This document shows positions 25,244 through 34,339 of a stretch of 64,000 nt of DNA, one piece after another. The position numbers were made by a program, and so were the translations under genes. The DNA is taken from the NCBI GenBank assembly GCA_964639225.1, contig CAZXCK010000002.1, positions 25,676-89,675 of the forward strand, given 5' to 3'. Each line of letters begins with the position of its first letter. Positions within the stretch are counted from its first letter, which is position 1. Under the pieces are notes generated by a model. It had not been told where the DNA came from. It saw only the letters and a list, made by a program, of their open reading frames with translations, and ran no database searches. The DNA comes from CAZXCK01 sp964639225. GTDB lineage: Bacteria > Chloroflexota > Anaerolineae > Aggregatilineales > Phototrophicaceae.

Positions 25244-26457
25244 GTCCAGACTCGCCCCCCGAACGCGAAGCGAGTTTACTCTCTCACTACGAACGTATAA
25301 TCGAAATCAGCCGCCAGCTTAACTCAACCTACGACCACGTTGCCCTACTGCAGCAGATTGTCGCAGCGGCTGCCGAGCTGGTCAACTGTGAGGCAGCCTC
25401 TATTCTGCTCATCGACCCGATCACCGGCGAACTTCGCTTCGAAATCGCAACCAACATGAACCCCAACGAAGCGCAGCACATCATTATCCCTATGGAAGGC
25501 AGCATCGCCGGCTGGATTGCAAGGCACGGCGAACCGCGTGTCATCCAGGACACAACACGGGAGCCGGGTCACTTTCAGGAAATCGATCAGCTTATCGACT
25601 TCCATACGACAAACCTGCTGGGCGTGCCCATGAGCACGCACGTAAAAGTGATCGGCGTACTGGAAGTCGTCAACAAGCGAGACAGACAGCGCTTCAACGA
25701 TGTTGACATCAACACGCTGACGACACTCGCCAGCCAGGCCGCTGTCGCCATCGAAAACGCGCGCCTCTTTCGCCAGAGCGACTTCATCGCCGAGATGGTC
25801 CACGAGCTGCGCACACCGCTGCGAGCGCTGCGCGCCAGTACTGGCATTCTGCTGCACAACACGGTCGATGATAGCCAGCGCGATGAGATGCTGCTCACCA
25901 TGCAGGCAGAAACCGACCGTCTGTTGAGACTGACAACGGACTTTCTCGAACTGGCGCAGATGGAATCGGGACGCGTGCGACTCCAGACCGAGGCGCTGAG
26001 CCTGCAGCAGTGCGTCCATGACAGCGTGGAAGTGGTGGCGGCCCAGGCCCAGGAAAAGAACTTATCTATTCTGATCGATGTGGAGCCGATCACCATTAAG
26101 GCCGATGCAGCTAAGTTCAAGCAAATGATGCTCAACCTGCTGACCAACGCTATCAAATATAACCACCCACACGGCGAAATTCGCATAACCGGTGTGTCCA
26201 CACGCAGCGACAGCGGCAGCGCTGCCCAGATCAGCGTCAGCGATACCGGGCCGGGAATGTCACGCCCGCACTTATCGCAGATATTCCAGAAGTTCTTCAG
26301 GGTGGAGGCAACCGCTGGTGATAACACAGGCACCGGCCTGGGTCTGGCAATCACCAAACACATCGTCGAAGCGCATGGCGGCGAGATATGGGTCGAGAGC
26401 GAACCAGGCAGCGGCACCACTTTTCATGTGATACTGCCGGTGGTTGTCACAGACTGA
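25240..26457 (+). CDS. GAF-domain sensor histidine kinase
   Basis: The 405 residues hold an N-terminal GAF domain (about 15-175, with AASILLIDPITGELRFEIA and LGVPMSTH..VIGVLEVVN) and a HisKA domain with His188 in MVHELRTPLRAL. An HATPase domain follows with N-box NLLTNAIKYNHPHG, SDTGPGMS and GTGLGLAITKHIVEAHGG. There is no membrane helix. It overlaps the sirtuin gene by four bases. No response regulator is adjacent; the receiver/CpaE-like protein 1 kb upstream is the nearest. The signal sensed is unknown. Confidence 0.88.
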   Translation: MSPDSPPEREASLLSHYERIIEISRQLNSTYDHVALLQQIVAAAAELVNCEAASILLIDPITGELRFEIATNMNPNEAQHIIIPMEGSIAGWIARHGEPRVIQDTTREPGHFQEIDQLIDFHTTNLLGVPMSTHVKVIGVLEVVNKRDRQRFNDVDINTLTTLASQAAVAIENARLFRQSDFIAEMVHELRTPLRALRASTGILLHNTVDDSQRDEMLLTMQAETDRLLRLTTDFLELAQMESGRVRLQTEALSLQQCVHDSVEVVAAQAQEKNLSILIDVEPITIKADAAKFKQMMLNLLTNAIKYNHPHGEIRITGVSTRSDSGSAAQISVSDTGPGMSRPHLSQIFQKFFRVEATAGDNTGTGLGLAITKHIVEAHGGEIWVESEPGSGTTFHVILPVVVTD

Positions 26458-26459
26458 GT

Positions 26460-27419
26460 TCAGACGCCATCAACTTCCAGCATGATCTTAAGTGCACCAG
26501 CTTGAGAAGCTGCCTCAAACGCCGCCAGACCGTCAGCCAGCGAATAGCGTTTATCAATCATAGATTCACAGTCGATCAGGCCGTCTGCGAGCAGGCGCAG
26601 CGCCGCCGGAAACGGCCCGCAGCGACTGCCGACAACTCGAACCTCGTCGACGGCGATGCGCGTGAGGTTTGCCTGTGGCAGACCGGCATATGTACTCTTG
26701 AGGACCAGTACACCACGAGGTTTAATCAGGTCCAGCGCCGACGCAAAACCACTCTCAGTGCCGGTGCAGTCAATTACGACATCCGCACAACGGGGCGCTA
26801 GACCATCAGGGGACTCATGAGCTATACCCCAGCGATCAAGCAACTGCGCCGGGCGTTCGCGGCGAACAATCACGGTCAGGTCAACCCCCAGCAGACGTAT
26901 CACCTGGGCACACAGCAGGCCCAGCTTACCCGCGCCAATCAGCACGACCCGATCTCGTGGAGAGATATGCACTGCTTCCAGAATCTGTAAGGCCGCCGCC
27001 AGCGGCTCCACAAAAACCGCCTGGTCATCGGTTACGGAATCTGGCACAACGAGCAGATTGCGTGTCGCCAATGCCAGATAATCAGCAAACGCACCCGGAT
27101 GGCGATCAATGCCAACAGTCGTCCGGTGATAGCACTGGCTGGGAACACCCTGCCGGCACTGCTCACAGGCCTGGCAGGCGACGTTGATCTCTCCTACGAC
27201 GCGACGCCCAACCAGCTCATCCGGGCCGGTCAGCACCTGGGCGACAAACTCATGGCCGAGTACACCGGTAAAACCCATATAGCCCTTAACGATTTCCAGA
27301 TCCGTGTTGCAGATACCCGCCCGGCGCATCTGCAACAATGACTGATCGCTCTCTACAGATGGGAAGGGCAGCTCTGACTCCATCCGCAGATGCTGCCCAT
27401 CAAATACAATTCCTCGCAT
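26460..27419 (-). CDS. Zinc-type alcohol dehydrogenase-like protein (MDR family)
   Basis: The 319 residues follow the medium-chain dehydrogenase plan. Catalytic-zinc ligands are the Cys in RAGICNTDLE and the pair GHEF. The structural-zinc lobe is CQACEQC..GVPSQC, and the Rossmann fold has VVLIGAGKLGLLCAQV. The chain is shorter than the usual 340-350 residues and resembles threonine or sorbitol dehydrogenase-like members. The substrate is unknown. The gene is convergent with the upstream kinase, with only two bases between their stop codons, and precedes no obvious operon partner. Confidence 0.85.
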   Translation of the reverse strand: MRGIVFDGQHLRMESELPFPSVESDQSLLQMRRAGICNTDLEIVKGYMGFTGVLGHEFVAQVLTGPDELVGRRVVGEINVACQACEQCRQGVPSQCYHRTTVGIDRHPGAFADYLALATRNLLVVPDSVTDDQAVFVEPLAAALQILEAVHISPRDRVVLIGAGKLGLLCAQVIRLLGVDLTVIVRRERPAQLLDRWGIAHESPDGLAPRCADVVIDCTGTESGFASALDLIKPRGVLVLKSTYAGLPQANLTRIAVDEVRVVGSRCGPFPAALRLLADGLIDCESMIDKRYSLADGLAAFEAASQAGALKIMLEVDGV

Positions 27420-27442
27420 ACTGGTATTGTCCTTGACCTGGG

Positions 27443-28402
27443 CTAGGCCCTGGCATCGGCCACTATCAGATCCGTGTCACCTTTCAAAAGCGGAATTTCG
27501 CCTTTTTCCCACGAGACCAGCAGCGGCACGGCTGTAAAAATCGACGAAAACTGACCGGATAGTAGCCCCACGAGCAAAACTGCGATAAACTGTCTAAGGG
27601 TTTCGCCGCCAAACAGGAGAATCGCAACCAGGACGAAATTCACGTTAAGCTGCGTCGCCAGCGAACGATGGATCGTCTCCCACAGGCTGCGGTTGACAAT
27701 TGCCTCATAGGGTTCGCCAATGTGTTTGGGGATGTTTTCCCGGATGCGGTCGAACACAATGATTGAATCCTGCACCGAAAAGCCGACGATAGTCAGGATC
27801 GCCGTCAGGAACAACGCGTCGATCTCCCAACCAAACAACAACCCCATCAACGAAGCAAAAGTCATCACAACCAGTAAGTCGTGGGCCATCGCCACAATCG
27901 CACACACGCCATAGCGCACCGCTTTAGGCACCTGACGAAATGCCAGGACGATAAACCCTGTGATAATAACAGCCGCCACCATGGTTGCCAGCAGCGCCGC
28001 ACGGGTAACTTCCTCACCCACAGTCTCAGACACACGCTCAATGCGCAGGCTGTCGGTATCTACAGGTGCCAGTGTGTCCAACTCCCGGATGATCGCTTCG
28101 ACCGCCTGCTGATCTTCCAGAAAACGACCACGTACTGACCATCGGTAATCATCCGGTTCGCCCAGACGCTGGATAATGACGCCGTCATCGCCCTGTTCTG
28201 CAAAGACCTGCCGAATACCTTCTTCGGTCGCGCCAGGTTCAGTGAAACGCAGATCGTAAATGCTGCCACCCATGAAGTCGATGCTCAAACGGAATGCGCT
28301 GCCTGTCGAAATGGCGGAGTACAGCATAATCAGCAGGCCTGTACTGATAATCACACCCGACACCATGAAATACCAGCGCCGCTTTTGTACAAGATTAAAC
28401 AT
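27443..28402 (-). CDS. secF: Protein translocase subunit SecF
   Basis: SecF pairs with SecD to pull secreted proteins through SecYEG using the proton gradient. The 319 residues contain the first transmembrane helix and a periplasmic P4-like domain (about 45-135, starting IDFMGGS). Five further helices follow with VRYGVCAIVAMAHDLLVV, FSVQDSIIVFDRIREN and LNVNFVLVAILLFGG, which match the SecF consensus. It is the third gene of a yajC-secD-secF run, 20 bases after secD. A Glu/Ala-rich C-terminal tail is short. Confidence 0.96.
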   Translation of the reverse strand: MFNLVQKRRWYFMVSGVIISTGLLIMLYSAISTGSAFRLSIDFMGGSIYDLRFTEPGATEEGIRQVFAEQGDDGVIIQRLGEPDDYRWSVRGRFLEDQQAVEAIIRELDTLAPVDTDSLRIERVSETVGEEVTRAALLATMVAAVIITGFIVLAFRQVPKAVRYGVCAIVAMAHDLLVVMTFASLMGLLFGWEIDALFLTAILTIVGFSVQDSIIVFDRIRENIPKHIGEPYEAIVNRSLWETIHRSLATQLNVNFVLVAILLFGGETLRQFIAVLLVGLLSGQFSSIFTAVPLLVSWEKGEIPLLKGDTDLIVADARA

Positions 28403-28422
28403 GGTCGCATGTACCCTTCAGA

Positions 28423-29925
28423 CTAAACGCCCAACAGCCACTTCCGCTGCTCGACTTTCTGATAATTGCCCAGGATAAAGATATACAGAAATGTGCGTGT
28501 GACCAGTACCGCCGTAAACAGGTTGAGTATCAACCCCACTGCCAGCGTCAGCGCAAAGCCGCTGACAATGCTGGCACCCGGCGTCTGCCCAAACAGAAAC
28601 AGAATACCGCAAATCAGAATGGTCGAGATATTCGAGTCTCGAATCGATGACCAGGCACGTTCAAAGCCAGCATCCAGCGAATCTGAGATCGATCTTCCAG
28701 CGCGTAGTTCTTCTTTGAAACGCTCGAAAATCAGGATGTTACCGTCCACAGCCGAACCGATAGAAATCAGAAAACCCGTGATCGCCGGGAGCGTCAACGT
28801 GATTGGTATCAACTTGAACAACGCCAGATTAAGCAGAATGAACACCGCCAGCGCAAAACCTGCCATCAAACCTGGCAAACGATAATAGATCAGCATAAAC
28901 GAGAAAACCACCAGCACCCCGACAAAGCCCGCCCGCAGGCTGAGTTCCACCGACTCCTGGCCCAGTGTAGCCCCCACCTGCTCAGCGGTCTCCACGCGCA
29001 GCGGGATAGCCAGCGACCCCGAACGAAGTTGCAGCGCGAGCTGCTTGGCTTCTTCCTCGGAAAACTGTCCGGTGATCACACCACCGGTATCCAGACGGGC
29101 TTCGATTGTCGGGGCTGACAAGACTTCACCATCCAGCACAATCGCCAGCGGTTCGCCAATACGCGCCCCTGTGAACGGCCCGAAAATCTCCCCACCCTCA
29201 CTGGTCAGGTCAAAGCGAATCAGCCAGTTGCGCCCGTCAAACTCAGCCACCGCCGCCTGCAGACCAGCACCTGTCATGACAGTCTGGAACGGCTGACCGT
29301 CAACCGGATTGCGCAGCCGATCGGCTTCCAGCGCAGCGATTTCAGCCTCGGCGCGGGCTGCCGCTTCTTCGCCCTGTTCTGCCGCGGTTACCAGTCGCTG
29401 CTGATTGATCTCCGCCTGCTGCGAGGTGAGAATCTGACGGCCAACATACTCACCGCCGCGACCAGCCAGCCCGCCAAAATCGACGAACTCCAGCAGTGCT
29501 GTCTGCTGAATGGTGGCAATCGCCTGTTCGGGATCGGTCACACCGGGCAGTTCAACCAGAATACGACTGTCTCCCTGTACCTGCACCGTCGCCTCAGACA
29601 AGCCCAGCGCGTTTACGCGGCGATCCACACTGTTAGCGGTCTCACTCAACTCTTCGACTGTAAAAGCGTCGGACGGCAGTTCGGCCTGCAGCAGCACGCG
29701 AAGACCGCCAACAATATCCAACCCCTGACTGAATTCAAACGATGGCTCAAAACCAGAGCAATCGATCTCAGGGTTGAGCCGCTGTTCTTCCAGACATTGA
29801 ACCAGCCGATTTTCGTCACCGCCACGCAGCAAAAAATCGGGTTTAGGGGTATTCGGTAAAGCAATCCAGATCGCGCCAATTGCAAGCATTAACACGATAG
29901 CAAACCAGCGATAATGGGTACTCAT
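28423..29925 (-). CDS. secD: Protein translocase subunit SecD
   Basis: The 500 residues give an N-terminal transmembrane helix and a large periplasmic domain. That domain carries GLDIVGGLRVLL, RVNALGLSEATVQVQG and ELPGVTDPEQA. The membrane region follows with YRLPGLMAGFAL, TLPAITGFLISIGSAVDGNILIFERFKEE, and GFALTLAVGLI. These are standard SecD motifs. ATG 29925 (MSTHYRWF) is taken as the start because the transmembrane helix begins right after it; extension to 30000 would run through the hairpin downstream of yajC. The periplasmic segment has an Ala/Glu-rich insertion (about 185-215). Confidence 0.96.
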   Translation of the reverse strand: MSTHYRWFAIVLMLAIGAIWIALPNTPKPDFLLRGGDENRLVQCLEEQRLNPEIDCSGFEPSFEFSQGLDIVGGLRVLLQAELPSDAFTVEELSETANSVDRRVNALGLSEATVQVQGDSRILVELPGVTDPEQAIATIQQTALLEFVDFGGLAGRGGEYVGRQILTSQQAEINQQRLVTAAEQGEEAAARAEAEIAALEADRLRNPVDGQPFQTVMTGAGLQAAVAEFDGRNWLIRFDLTSEGGEIFGPFTGARIGEPLAIVLDGEVLSAPTIEARLDTGGVITGQFSEEEAKQLALQLRSGSLAIPLRVETAEQVGATLGQESVELSLRAGFVGVLVVFSFMLIYYRLPGLMAGFALAVFILLNLALFKLIPITLTLPAITGFLISIGSAVDGNILIFERFKEELRAGRSISDSLDAGFERAWSSIRDSNISTILICGILFLFGQTPGASIVSGFALTLAVGLILNLFTAVLVTRTFLYIFILGNYQKVEQRKWLLGV

Positions 29926-29975
29926 GGGCGAAAAGCACCTTCCCTGACAACGATCAAATGATGTCCTCAACAAAT

Positions 29976-29998
29976 GTGCCCCATCCTGGAAGGGGCAC
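29976..29998 (-). terminator. Hairpin between yajC and secD
   Basis: GTGCCCC (29976-29982) pairs with GGGGCAC (29992-29998) around a 9-base loop, immediately after the yajC stop codon. On the minus strand it is followed by ATTTGTTG rather than a T run. It may be a partial terminator or an mRNA-processing hairpin that sets the yajC:secD ratio. Confidence 0.45.
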
Positions 29999-30000
29999 AA

Positions 30001-30330
30001 TTACTGCTGTGTCTCTGTTACGTTTTCTTCAAGGCCCATACGGGCGTTGCGGGCGATCTCCTCAGCATCATAAGGCTGCATCAACGCCGCTGTAATGAGG
30101 CGGATAACCACGCCATCAGCGATTTCAACGAATGCAATCCCCTGCTCGGCATCAATATCGATAACCTTGCCAATAACACCGCCATAGGTAATGACTTCAT
30201 CACCGCGCATCAACGAACGAGCAAACCGTTGGCGTTTCTGAAAATCTCGCTGCTTGGGAAAAACAACCAGTGACCACCACGCCCCCAGTGCCAGCAGCAG
30301 AATAAACGCCAACAAGGCAAATTCCTGCAT
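30001..30330 (-). CDS. yajC: Preprotein translocase accessory subunit YajC
   Basis: This is a small single-pass membrane protein of the SecDF-YajC complex. The 109 residues have one N-terminal helix (FALLAFILLLALGAWWSLVVFP), then the family's basic KQRDFQKRQRFARSL. The conserved GDEVITYGGVIGKVIDI domain follows. The ATG at 30330 is fixed by GGAGG eight bases upstream; the longer frame to 30384 is not used. It leads the yajC-secD-secF run. Confidence 0.94.
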   Translation of the reverse strand: MQEFALLAFILLLALGAWWSLVVFPKQRDFQKRQRFARSLMRGDEVITYGGVIGKVIDIDAEQGIAFVEIADGVVIRLITAALMQPYDAEEIARNARMGLEENVTETQQ

Positions 30331-30498
30331 ACAGTAAACCTCCGGGTCCATCAAACTGACAACCGAAAAAGCAACCGCTGCCACGACTCTGCTTGACCAG
30401 CCGACCGATTGCTCCTAAAATATGAGGCGCATTATACATGATTGGCGGCTCCAATAGGATAGTCGCTTGTGTATTTGATCGCAGACAGGAAACAGGCA

Positions 30499-31626
30499 AT
30501 GTCAATTCATCTTAAACGAATGTTGGTTATCAGTATGGCATTGCTGCTTCTGGCAGTGCCGGTCTGGGCACAGGACACCGAAGACACCACCGAGATTACC
30601 CTGAGCAATAACAGTGGCACAGGCACGAGTACCTGGTTCATCACCGGAGAACCTTCTCTGATTATGAACGGCTTCGATCTCAGCCCGCTAAACGTCAACC
30701 TGCCGGTTTCTATCAGCAGTGTGAGCATCGACGTCGAGCGTGCGACACCTGGCCAGCCTGTCCAGTTGGTCATCTACCAGGACCCGGGCGGGGGTTCACC
30801 GGTTGATGCGACCCTGGTGCAGCAGACACAGGTAGACATCCAACAGTCGGGGCTTTTTACATATACGTTCCCCGAACCGGTGGAGATCACGGCACCAGTG
30901 GTCTGGGTCGGTTTCTACATGCCGGTAGACTTTGAATTCCGGGCCGACACATCAGGCTCGTCAGTACTCACTTACTGGGCCTGGCAGCCCGGTGGCACAT
31001 TCGACCTGAGCAATCTGGAATCGGCGGCTGTTTTCGGTCCGGCAGATGGAAGCGCGCCCGTGAATCTGGATATGGACGGCATCGCCCGCATCACAGCACA
31101 GATCATCACCGATGGCAGCGGCGACGTGCCATCGACAACTGGCCCCACCACAGGTAGTGTCCCATCAATTGACGACGGCGTGCCACGTGATGACCAGGGG
31201 CGTCCGATCCGACCGCTGGTTGGAGACCCGTCCAGCGTCAACATCGGTGTAATGGTTGGTTACTCGCCAGTCTGCACCGATCTCTATTATGATCGAGAAG
31301 ATGTCATCGTCACCTATCGCAGCAATCTGGCCATGCACTGTAACCTGGACCGGCCAGAGTTCCAGCCACCCAGCCCAGACGGGTTCTCACGGCGTGGCGT
31401 GGTCTATAACATATACACCTTCGGCGCCACGCAACAGGAAGCCCTCCCCGACGCCGTGACTCACTGCCTGCGTCCGCCGTCGTCCGATATTGACCGGGCG
31501 CTGGTCGGTGTGGCTTACGGTGTTCCGCGCCAGTGGGAGATTCTGCCAACCGTTCGTTTCGGTGAGCTGATCTGCGCGGAAATCGAGTATGCCGGGGTGA
31601 TTTCGTATTTTGTGCCCCAGAGTTAA
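30499..31626 (+). CDS. Secreted protein of unknown function
   Basis: The 375 residues start with a clear signal peptide (basic, then VISMALLLLAVPVWA, cleavage before QD). Residues about 30-190 look like a beta-rich jelly-roll domain, with WFITGEPSLIMNGFDLSP and VVWVGFYMP. A Gly/Thr/Pro/Asp linker follows (about 205-250). The C-terminal part has five Cys, some possibly disulphide-bonded. No enzyme motif is seen. ATG 30499 is chosen because AGGAAACAGG lies just upstream. It is divergent from yajC and is followed by a promoter for the next gene. It is probably exported and envelope-associated; the function is unknown. Confidence 0.65.
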   Translation: MSIHLKRMLVISMALLLLAVPVWAQDTEDTTEITLSNNSGTGTSTWFITGEPSLIMNGFDLSPLNVNLPVSISSVSIDVERATPGQPVQLVIYQDPGGGSPVDATLVQQTQVDIQQSGLFTYTFPEPVEITAPVVWVGFYMPVDFEFRADTSGSSVLTYWAWQPGGTFDLSNLESAAVFGPADGSAPVNLDMDGIARITAQIITDGSGDVPSTTGPTTGSVPSIDDGVPRDDQGRPIRPLVGDPSSVNIGVMVGYSPVCTDLYYDREDVIVTYRSNLAMHCNLDRPEFQPPSPDGFSRRGVVYNIYTFGATQQEALPDAVTHCLRPPSSDIDRALVGVAYGVPRQWEILPTVRFGELICAEIEYAGVISYFVPQS

Positions 31627-31651
31627 CGCTGTTGGTTTGAAGCGTTATAAT
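31623..31651 (+). promoter_or_regulatory. Promoter and hairpin before the NERD-like gene
   Basis: TTAACG (31623-31628), a 17-base spacer and TATAAT (31646-31651). A 9-bp hairpin CCCGGCGAA/TTCGCCGGG (31671-31679 with 31686-31694) lies in the resulting leader, a few bases before the ATG at 31699. It could shape translation or serve as the previous gene's terminator. Confidence 0.65.
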
Positions 31652-31698
31652 GAACTGATCTGCAAACCGGCCCGGCGAAGGCTGTTTCGCCGGGTTAT

Positions 31699-32520
31699 AT
31701 GACCAATAATCGAGAATCGGAAATCAGAGCAAACACAATGCGGATTGTCACCAACGAAACCCTTGTCAAACGGAATCGCAGAACTGCGACCTATCTCTTT
31801 TTCGCCAGCCTCACTATTCTGGGTGTGGGCTTCTTCGTCGCCAACGGACAGATTCTGGGCCTGATGGACCCGGAAGAAATGGACCCGCTGCTTTACTCAC
31901 TGATTATGCCAGCCGTGCTCCTGCTCGGCTTTCTGGCAACGATCATCTCAGTCCGCATGACCAACCTGTGGATTCGTATGCCACGCCCGGAGAAAGCGAT
32001 ACAGGAAGGGCTGAAAGGTCTCAGCGGCAAAAGCGCCCTGTACAACTACTATCACTTTCCGGCGCGCCACGTGCTGATTGCGCCGCAGGGAGTGTTTGCC
32101 ATCATCACCCGCTATCAGGATGGCCGGTTCACCGTCAAGGGCGACAAGTGGAAGCAGCATCGCTCCCCCATTGGACGCATCTTCTCGATCTTCCGTATGG
32201 ACGGTATTGGCAACCCTACTCAGGAAGCCATAGACGCGGCCCGTTACATTCGTTATATCACCGAGGATTATGACCCTAATCTGGAGATCCAGCCGCTAAT
32301 CGTGTTTGTGGACCCACGCGCCCAGATCGAAATCGAAGACCCGACCGTGCCGGTGCTCCACACCGACCCCAAGAAGGAACCCAATCTGAAGAACTTCCTG
32401 CGTGATCGCAAAAAAGCCGAAGATATGCGCGGTCCCGATAACATCGAGGAGTTCATTCAGGAGTTCGAACTCGCCACTCTTGAGTTCGACAGCAATGCAG
32501 CCCAACAACAGCAGGCCTGA
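31699..32520 (+). CDS. Membrane protein with a NERD-like domain
   Basis: The 273 residues have two N-terminal transmembrane helices (about 30-50 and 65-87). A cytosolic domain follows whose core ARHVLIAPQGVFAIITRYQDGRFTV matches the NERD pattern (DhvvvgpxGvFviExK). The usual Asp and the ExK pair are Arg and Thr-Arg here, so nuclease activity is doubtful. The C-terminal third is helical, ending in a Gln run. Starts at 31699 and 31738 are both possible; neither has a strong ribosome-binding site. It is convergent with the SPFH gene and shares a bidirectional terminator with it. Confidence 0.6.
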   Translation: MTNNRESEIRANTMRIVTNETLVKRNRRTATYLFFASLTILGVGFFVANGQILGLMDPEEMDPLLYSLIMPAVLLLGFLATIISVRMTNLWIRMPRPEKAIQEGLKGLSGKSALYNYYHFPARHVLIAPQGVFAIITRYQDGRFTVKGDKWKQHRSPIGRIFSIFRMDGIGNPTQEAIDAARYIRYITEDYDPNLEIQPLIVFVDPRAQIEIEDPTVPVLHTDPKKEPNLKNFLRDRKKAEDMRGPDNIEEFIQEFELATLEFDSNAAQQQQA

Positions 32521-32521
32521 T

Positions 32522-32567
32522 AAAAAAGAGAGCGCAGCCCACGATTATCCCTGCTGTGCTCTCTTTT
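32522..32567. terminator. Bidirectional terminator between NERD-like and SPFH genes
   Basis: A6 (32522-32527) then GAGAGCGCAG (32528-32537) pairs with CTGTGCTCTC (32554-32563, one G-T pair), then TTTT. It serves both converging transcripts. Confidence 0.85.
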
Positions 32568-32591
32568 CTCTAGCTCCCACCGGCTCTGCGA

Positions 32592-33689
32592 TCAACCAAG
32601 TTGAGACAGGCGCTCCTGCCATTTCTTGACCAGTTGGTTATAAACATTTTCAGAGATTTGCCCCATCGCCAGTTTCATATCCAGCCCATCGATCAAAGCC
32701 TGGATGTCCTCTTTGGTCTGCGGGTTAGTGGGCGCCGCTGCCGGTGCAGGCGCTGGCGGCTGGTTTTGCTGCATCATCTGCTGCATCATTTGTTGCATCA
32801 TCTGCTGCTGCTGCATCATCTGCTGCTGCAACGCGGATACATCGGCACTCTGCTGCTGGCCCAGTGCAGCGCCGACCTGCTGGCCAACACCCAGACCTAC
32901 ACCTGCCGCAGCCAGTCCACCGCCCAGACCTTCATTCTGGGCCGCCGCCATACCAATATCCAGGCGTTTCTGGCGCTCCAGAACCTCAAGCCACACTTCC
33001 AGCGGAACAATATCACGCAGTTCCTCAATGGGCACATTGACCGTATCAAATGGGTTCGCTTCAAAAGCGTTAATCCGCAGGCCGAGTTGAAGGAACTTAT
33101 CGTTGACCTGTACCAGCATCGCCCCTTCGATCTCGTCCAGAACGGCATTGGCTTCCATGATGTCCTGCGCGCCAGACTTCAGCATCAGGTTGTTGATTTC
33201 ACCCAATAGCATCGTCTGAATACGATTTTTGATATCACTCAACCGGGTGACATCGCGATTCATCGCGTAATGCATCACAAACATCATCGGGTCGGCGACC
33301 TGCATACCCAGCACGCCATGCGTGCGCAGCAGCATCACCCCCAGGCCGGCGCTTGTACGCAGATATATGGGCTTGGATGTCCCCCACCCAACCTGCGGCA
33401 TCATACGCAGATTGACGAAATACAGGTCGGCAGTAAACGGTGTACGACCACCAGTCACCAACCCCACCAGCGAAGCCAGCCCCGGAATATTCGCCACAGA
33501 CAGCGTATGCCGCCCCGGACCCAGCACATCCAGGGCCTTACCCCCGCGAACAAACACCGCCGCCTGTGCTTCGTTGACGATGACCTGCGACCCCATACGC
33601 CAGTCACCGTTGCCGCCTGGCGGCGCTCGATAAGCCAGTTCTTCTTCGGCAACCTGGGTATGGCTGATAACATCAATAATGCGCGCCAT
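32592..33689 (-). CDS. SPFH-domain protein (YdjI/virion-core-like) with SHOCT-like tail
   Basis: The 365 residues start with a YdjI-like region (EEELAYRAPP, SQVIVNEAQAAVFVRGGKALDVLGPGRHTLS) leading into an SPFH/band-7 domain (about 30-250). A hydrophobic Gly/Ala segment and a Met/Gln-rich tract (about 285-315) follow. The end resembles a SHOCT oligomerisation motif (MKLAMGQISENVYNQLVKKW). Such proteins form membrane-associated assemblies. AAAGGAG eight bases upstream fixes ATG 33689. It is the last gene of a four-gene minus-strand operon, 34 bases after the helical protein. Confidence 0.83.
   Translation of the reverse strand: MARIIDVISHTQVAEEELAYRAPPGGNGDWRMGSQVIVNEAQAAVFVRGGKALDVLGPGRHTLSVANIPGLASLVGLVTGGRTPFTADLYFVNLRMMPQVGWGTSKPIYLRTSAGLGVMLLRTHGVLGMQVADPMMFVMHYAMNRDVTRLSDIKNRIQTMLLGEINNLMLKSGAQDIMEANAVLDEIEGAMLVQVNDKFLQLGLRINAFEANPFDTVNVPIEELRDIVPLEVWLEVLERQKRLDIGMAAAQNEGLGGGLAAAGVGLGVGQQVGAALGQQQSADVSALQQQMMQQQQMMQQMMQQMMQQNQPPAPAPAAAPTNPQTKEDIQALIDGLDMKLAMGQISENVYNQLVKKWQERLSQLG
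32768..32835 (-). repeat. Short tandem-like repeat encoding a Met/Gln tract
   Basis: Imperfect repeats of CTGCTGCATCAT-type units encode alternating QQ and MM pairs in the SPFH protein. The array could vary in length by slippage. Confidence 0.6.
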
Positions 33690-33723
33690 GAAATTCGCTC
33701 CTTTTACAAAAATCGTAGAATGG

Positions 33724-34257
33724 CTAAATGCGGCTGCTCAGGTCTGTTAACACATCTTGGCGCAGGTCATAAGCGGCGATTGCCTCCGCCACCACTTCGT
33801 TCAGGTTGAAGATTGCAGCTTCTACACCTTCCCGGTTTATCACCGCCTCCTGCAGACGATCCAGCGCCAGATCGATTTTATCCACATACACGATCTGCGC
33901 CTCGTCGAAAGCATAGAGCTTATCCAGTTCCTCCGGGCCGATTTTCATCTGCGCCCACATGCCCGTGTAACCCGGTGCGGCAGTCTTGATCTTGTCATGG
34001 AAAAGCTGAATGTTCGCTTTCACATCGCGCGTCTGGGACAAATTAGCCGTCCCCAGTGTATCGAGAATCAGTTTCTCAATGCGCACCAGACGATCGATCC
34101 GCTGCTGAATCTGGGCGGCAATATAATCGCGCAGCATTGAGTCCGCAGTGCGGCGCGCTGTTTTATCCTGGTAGCCTCTGAAACCAGGAATACGAGCGAC
34201 GAGACGTTCCAGCGATCCACGCTGGCTGACAATTTGATTGTACAGATCAGATGCCAT
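33724..34257 (-). CDS. Helical protein of unknown function in the SPFH/DUF2207 operon
   Basis: The 177 residues appear almost entirely alpha-helical, with no membrane segment and no Cys. They are rich in charged heptad-like stretches (IAAQIQQRIDRLVRIEKLI and YVDKIDLALDRLQEAVI). The N-terminal FRGYQDKTARRTADSMLRDYI is the most distinctive segment. No known family is recognised with certainty. In its position and helical nature it might take the place that PspA holds in the related Firmicute operon, but there is no sequence support. GAGG upstream of ATG 34257 supports the start. Confidence 0.65.
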   Translation of the reverse strand: MASDLYNQIVSQRGSLERLVARIPGFRGYQDKTARRTADSMLRDYIAAQIQQRIDRLVRIEKLILDTLGTANLSQTRDVKANIQLFHDKIKTAAPGYTGMWAQMKIGPEELDKLYAFDEAQIVYVDKIDLALDRLQEAVINREGVEAAIFNLNEVVAEAIAAYDLRQDVLTDLSSRI

Positions 34258-34339
34258 CGGCTTATCCTCACTATTGGGTGCATTACTGCGCCTATACTAA
34301 ATTCGCATGCTCATTCAGATCGCCCCAAACATCGGGGGA

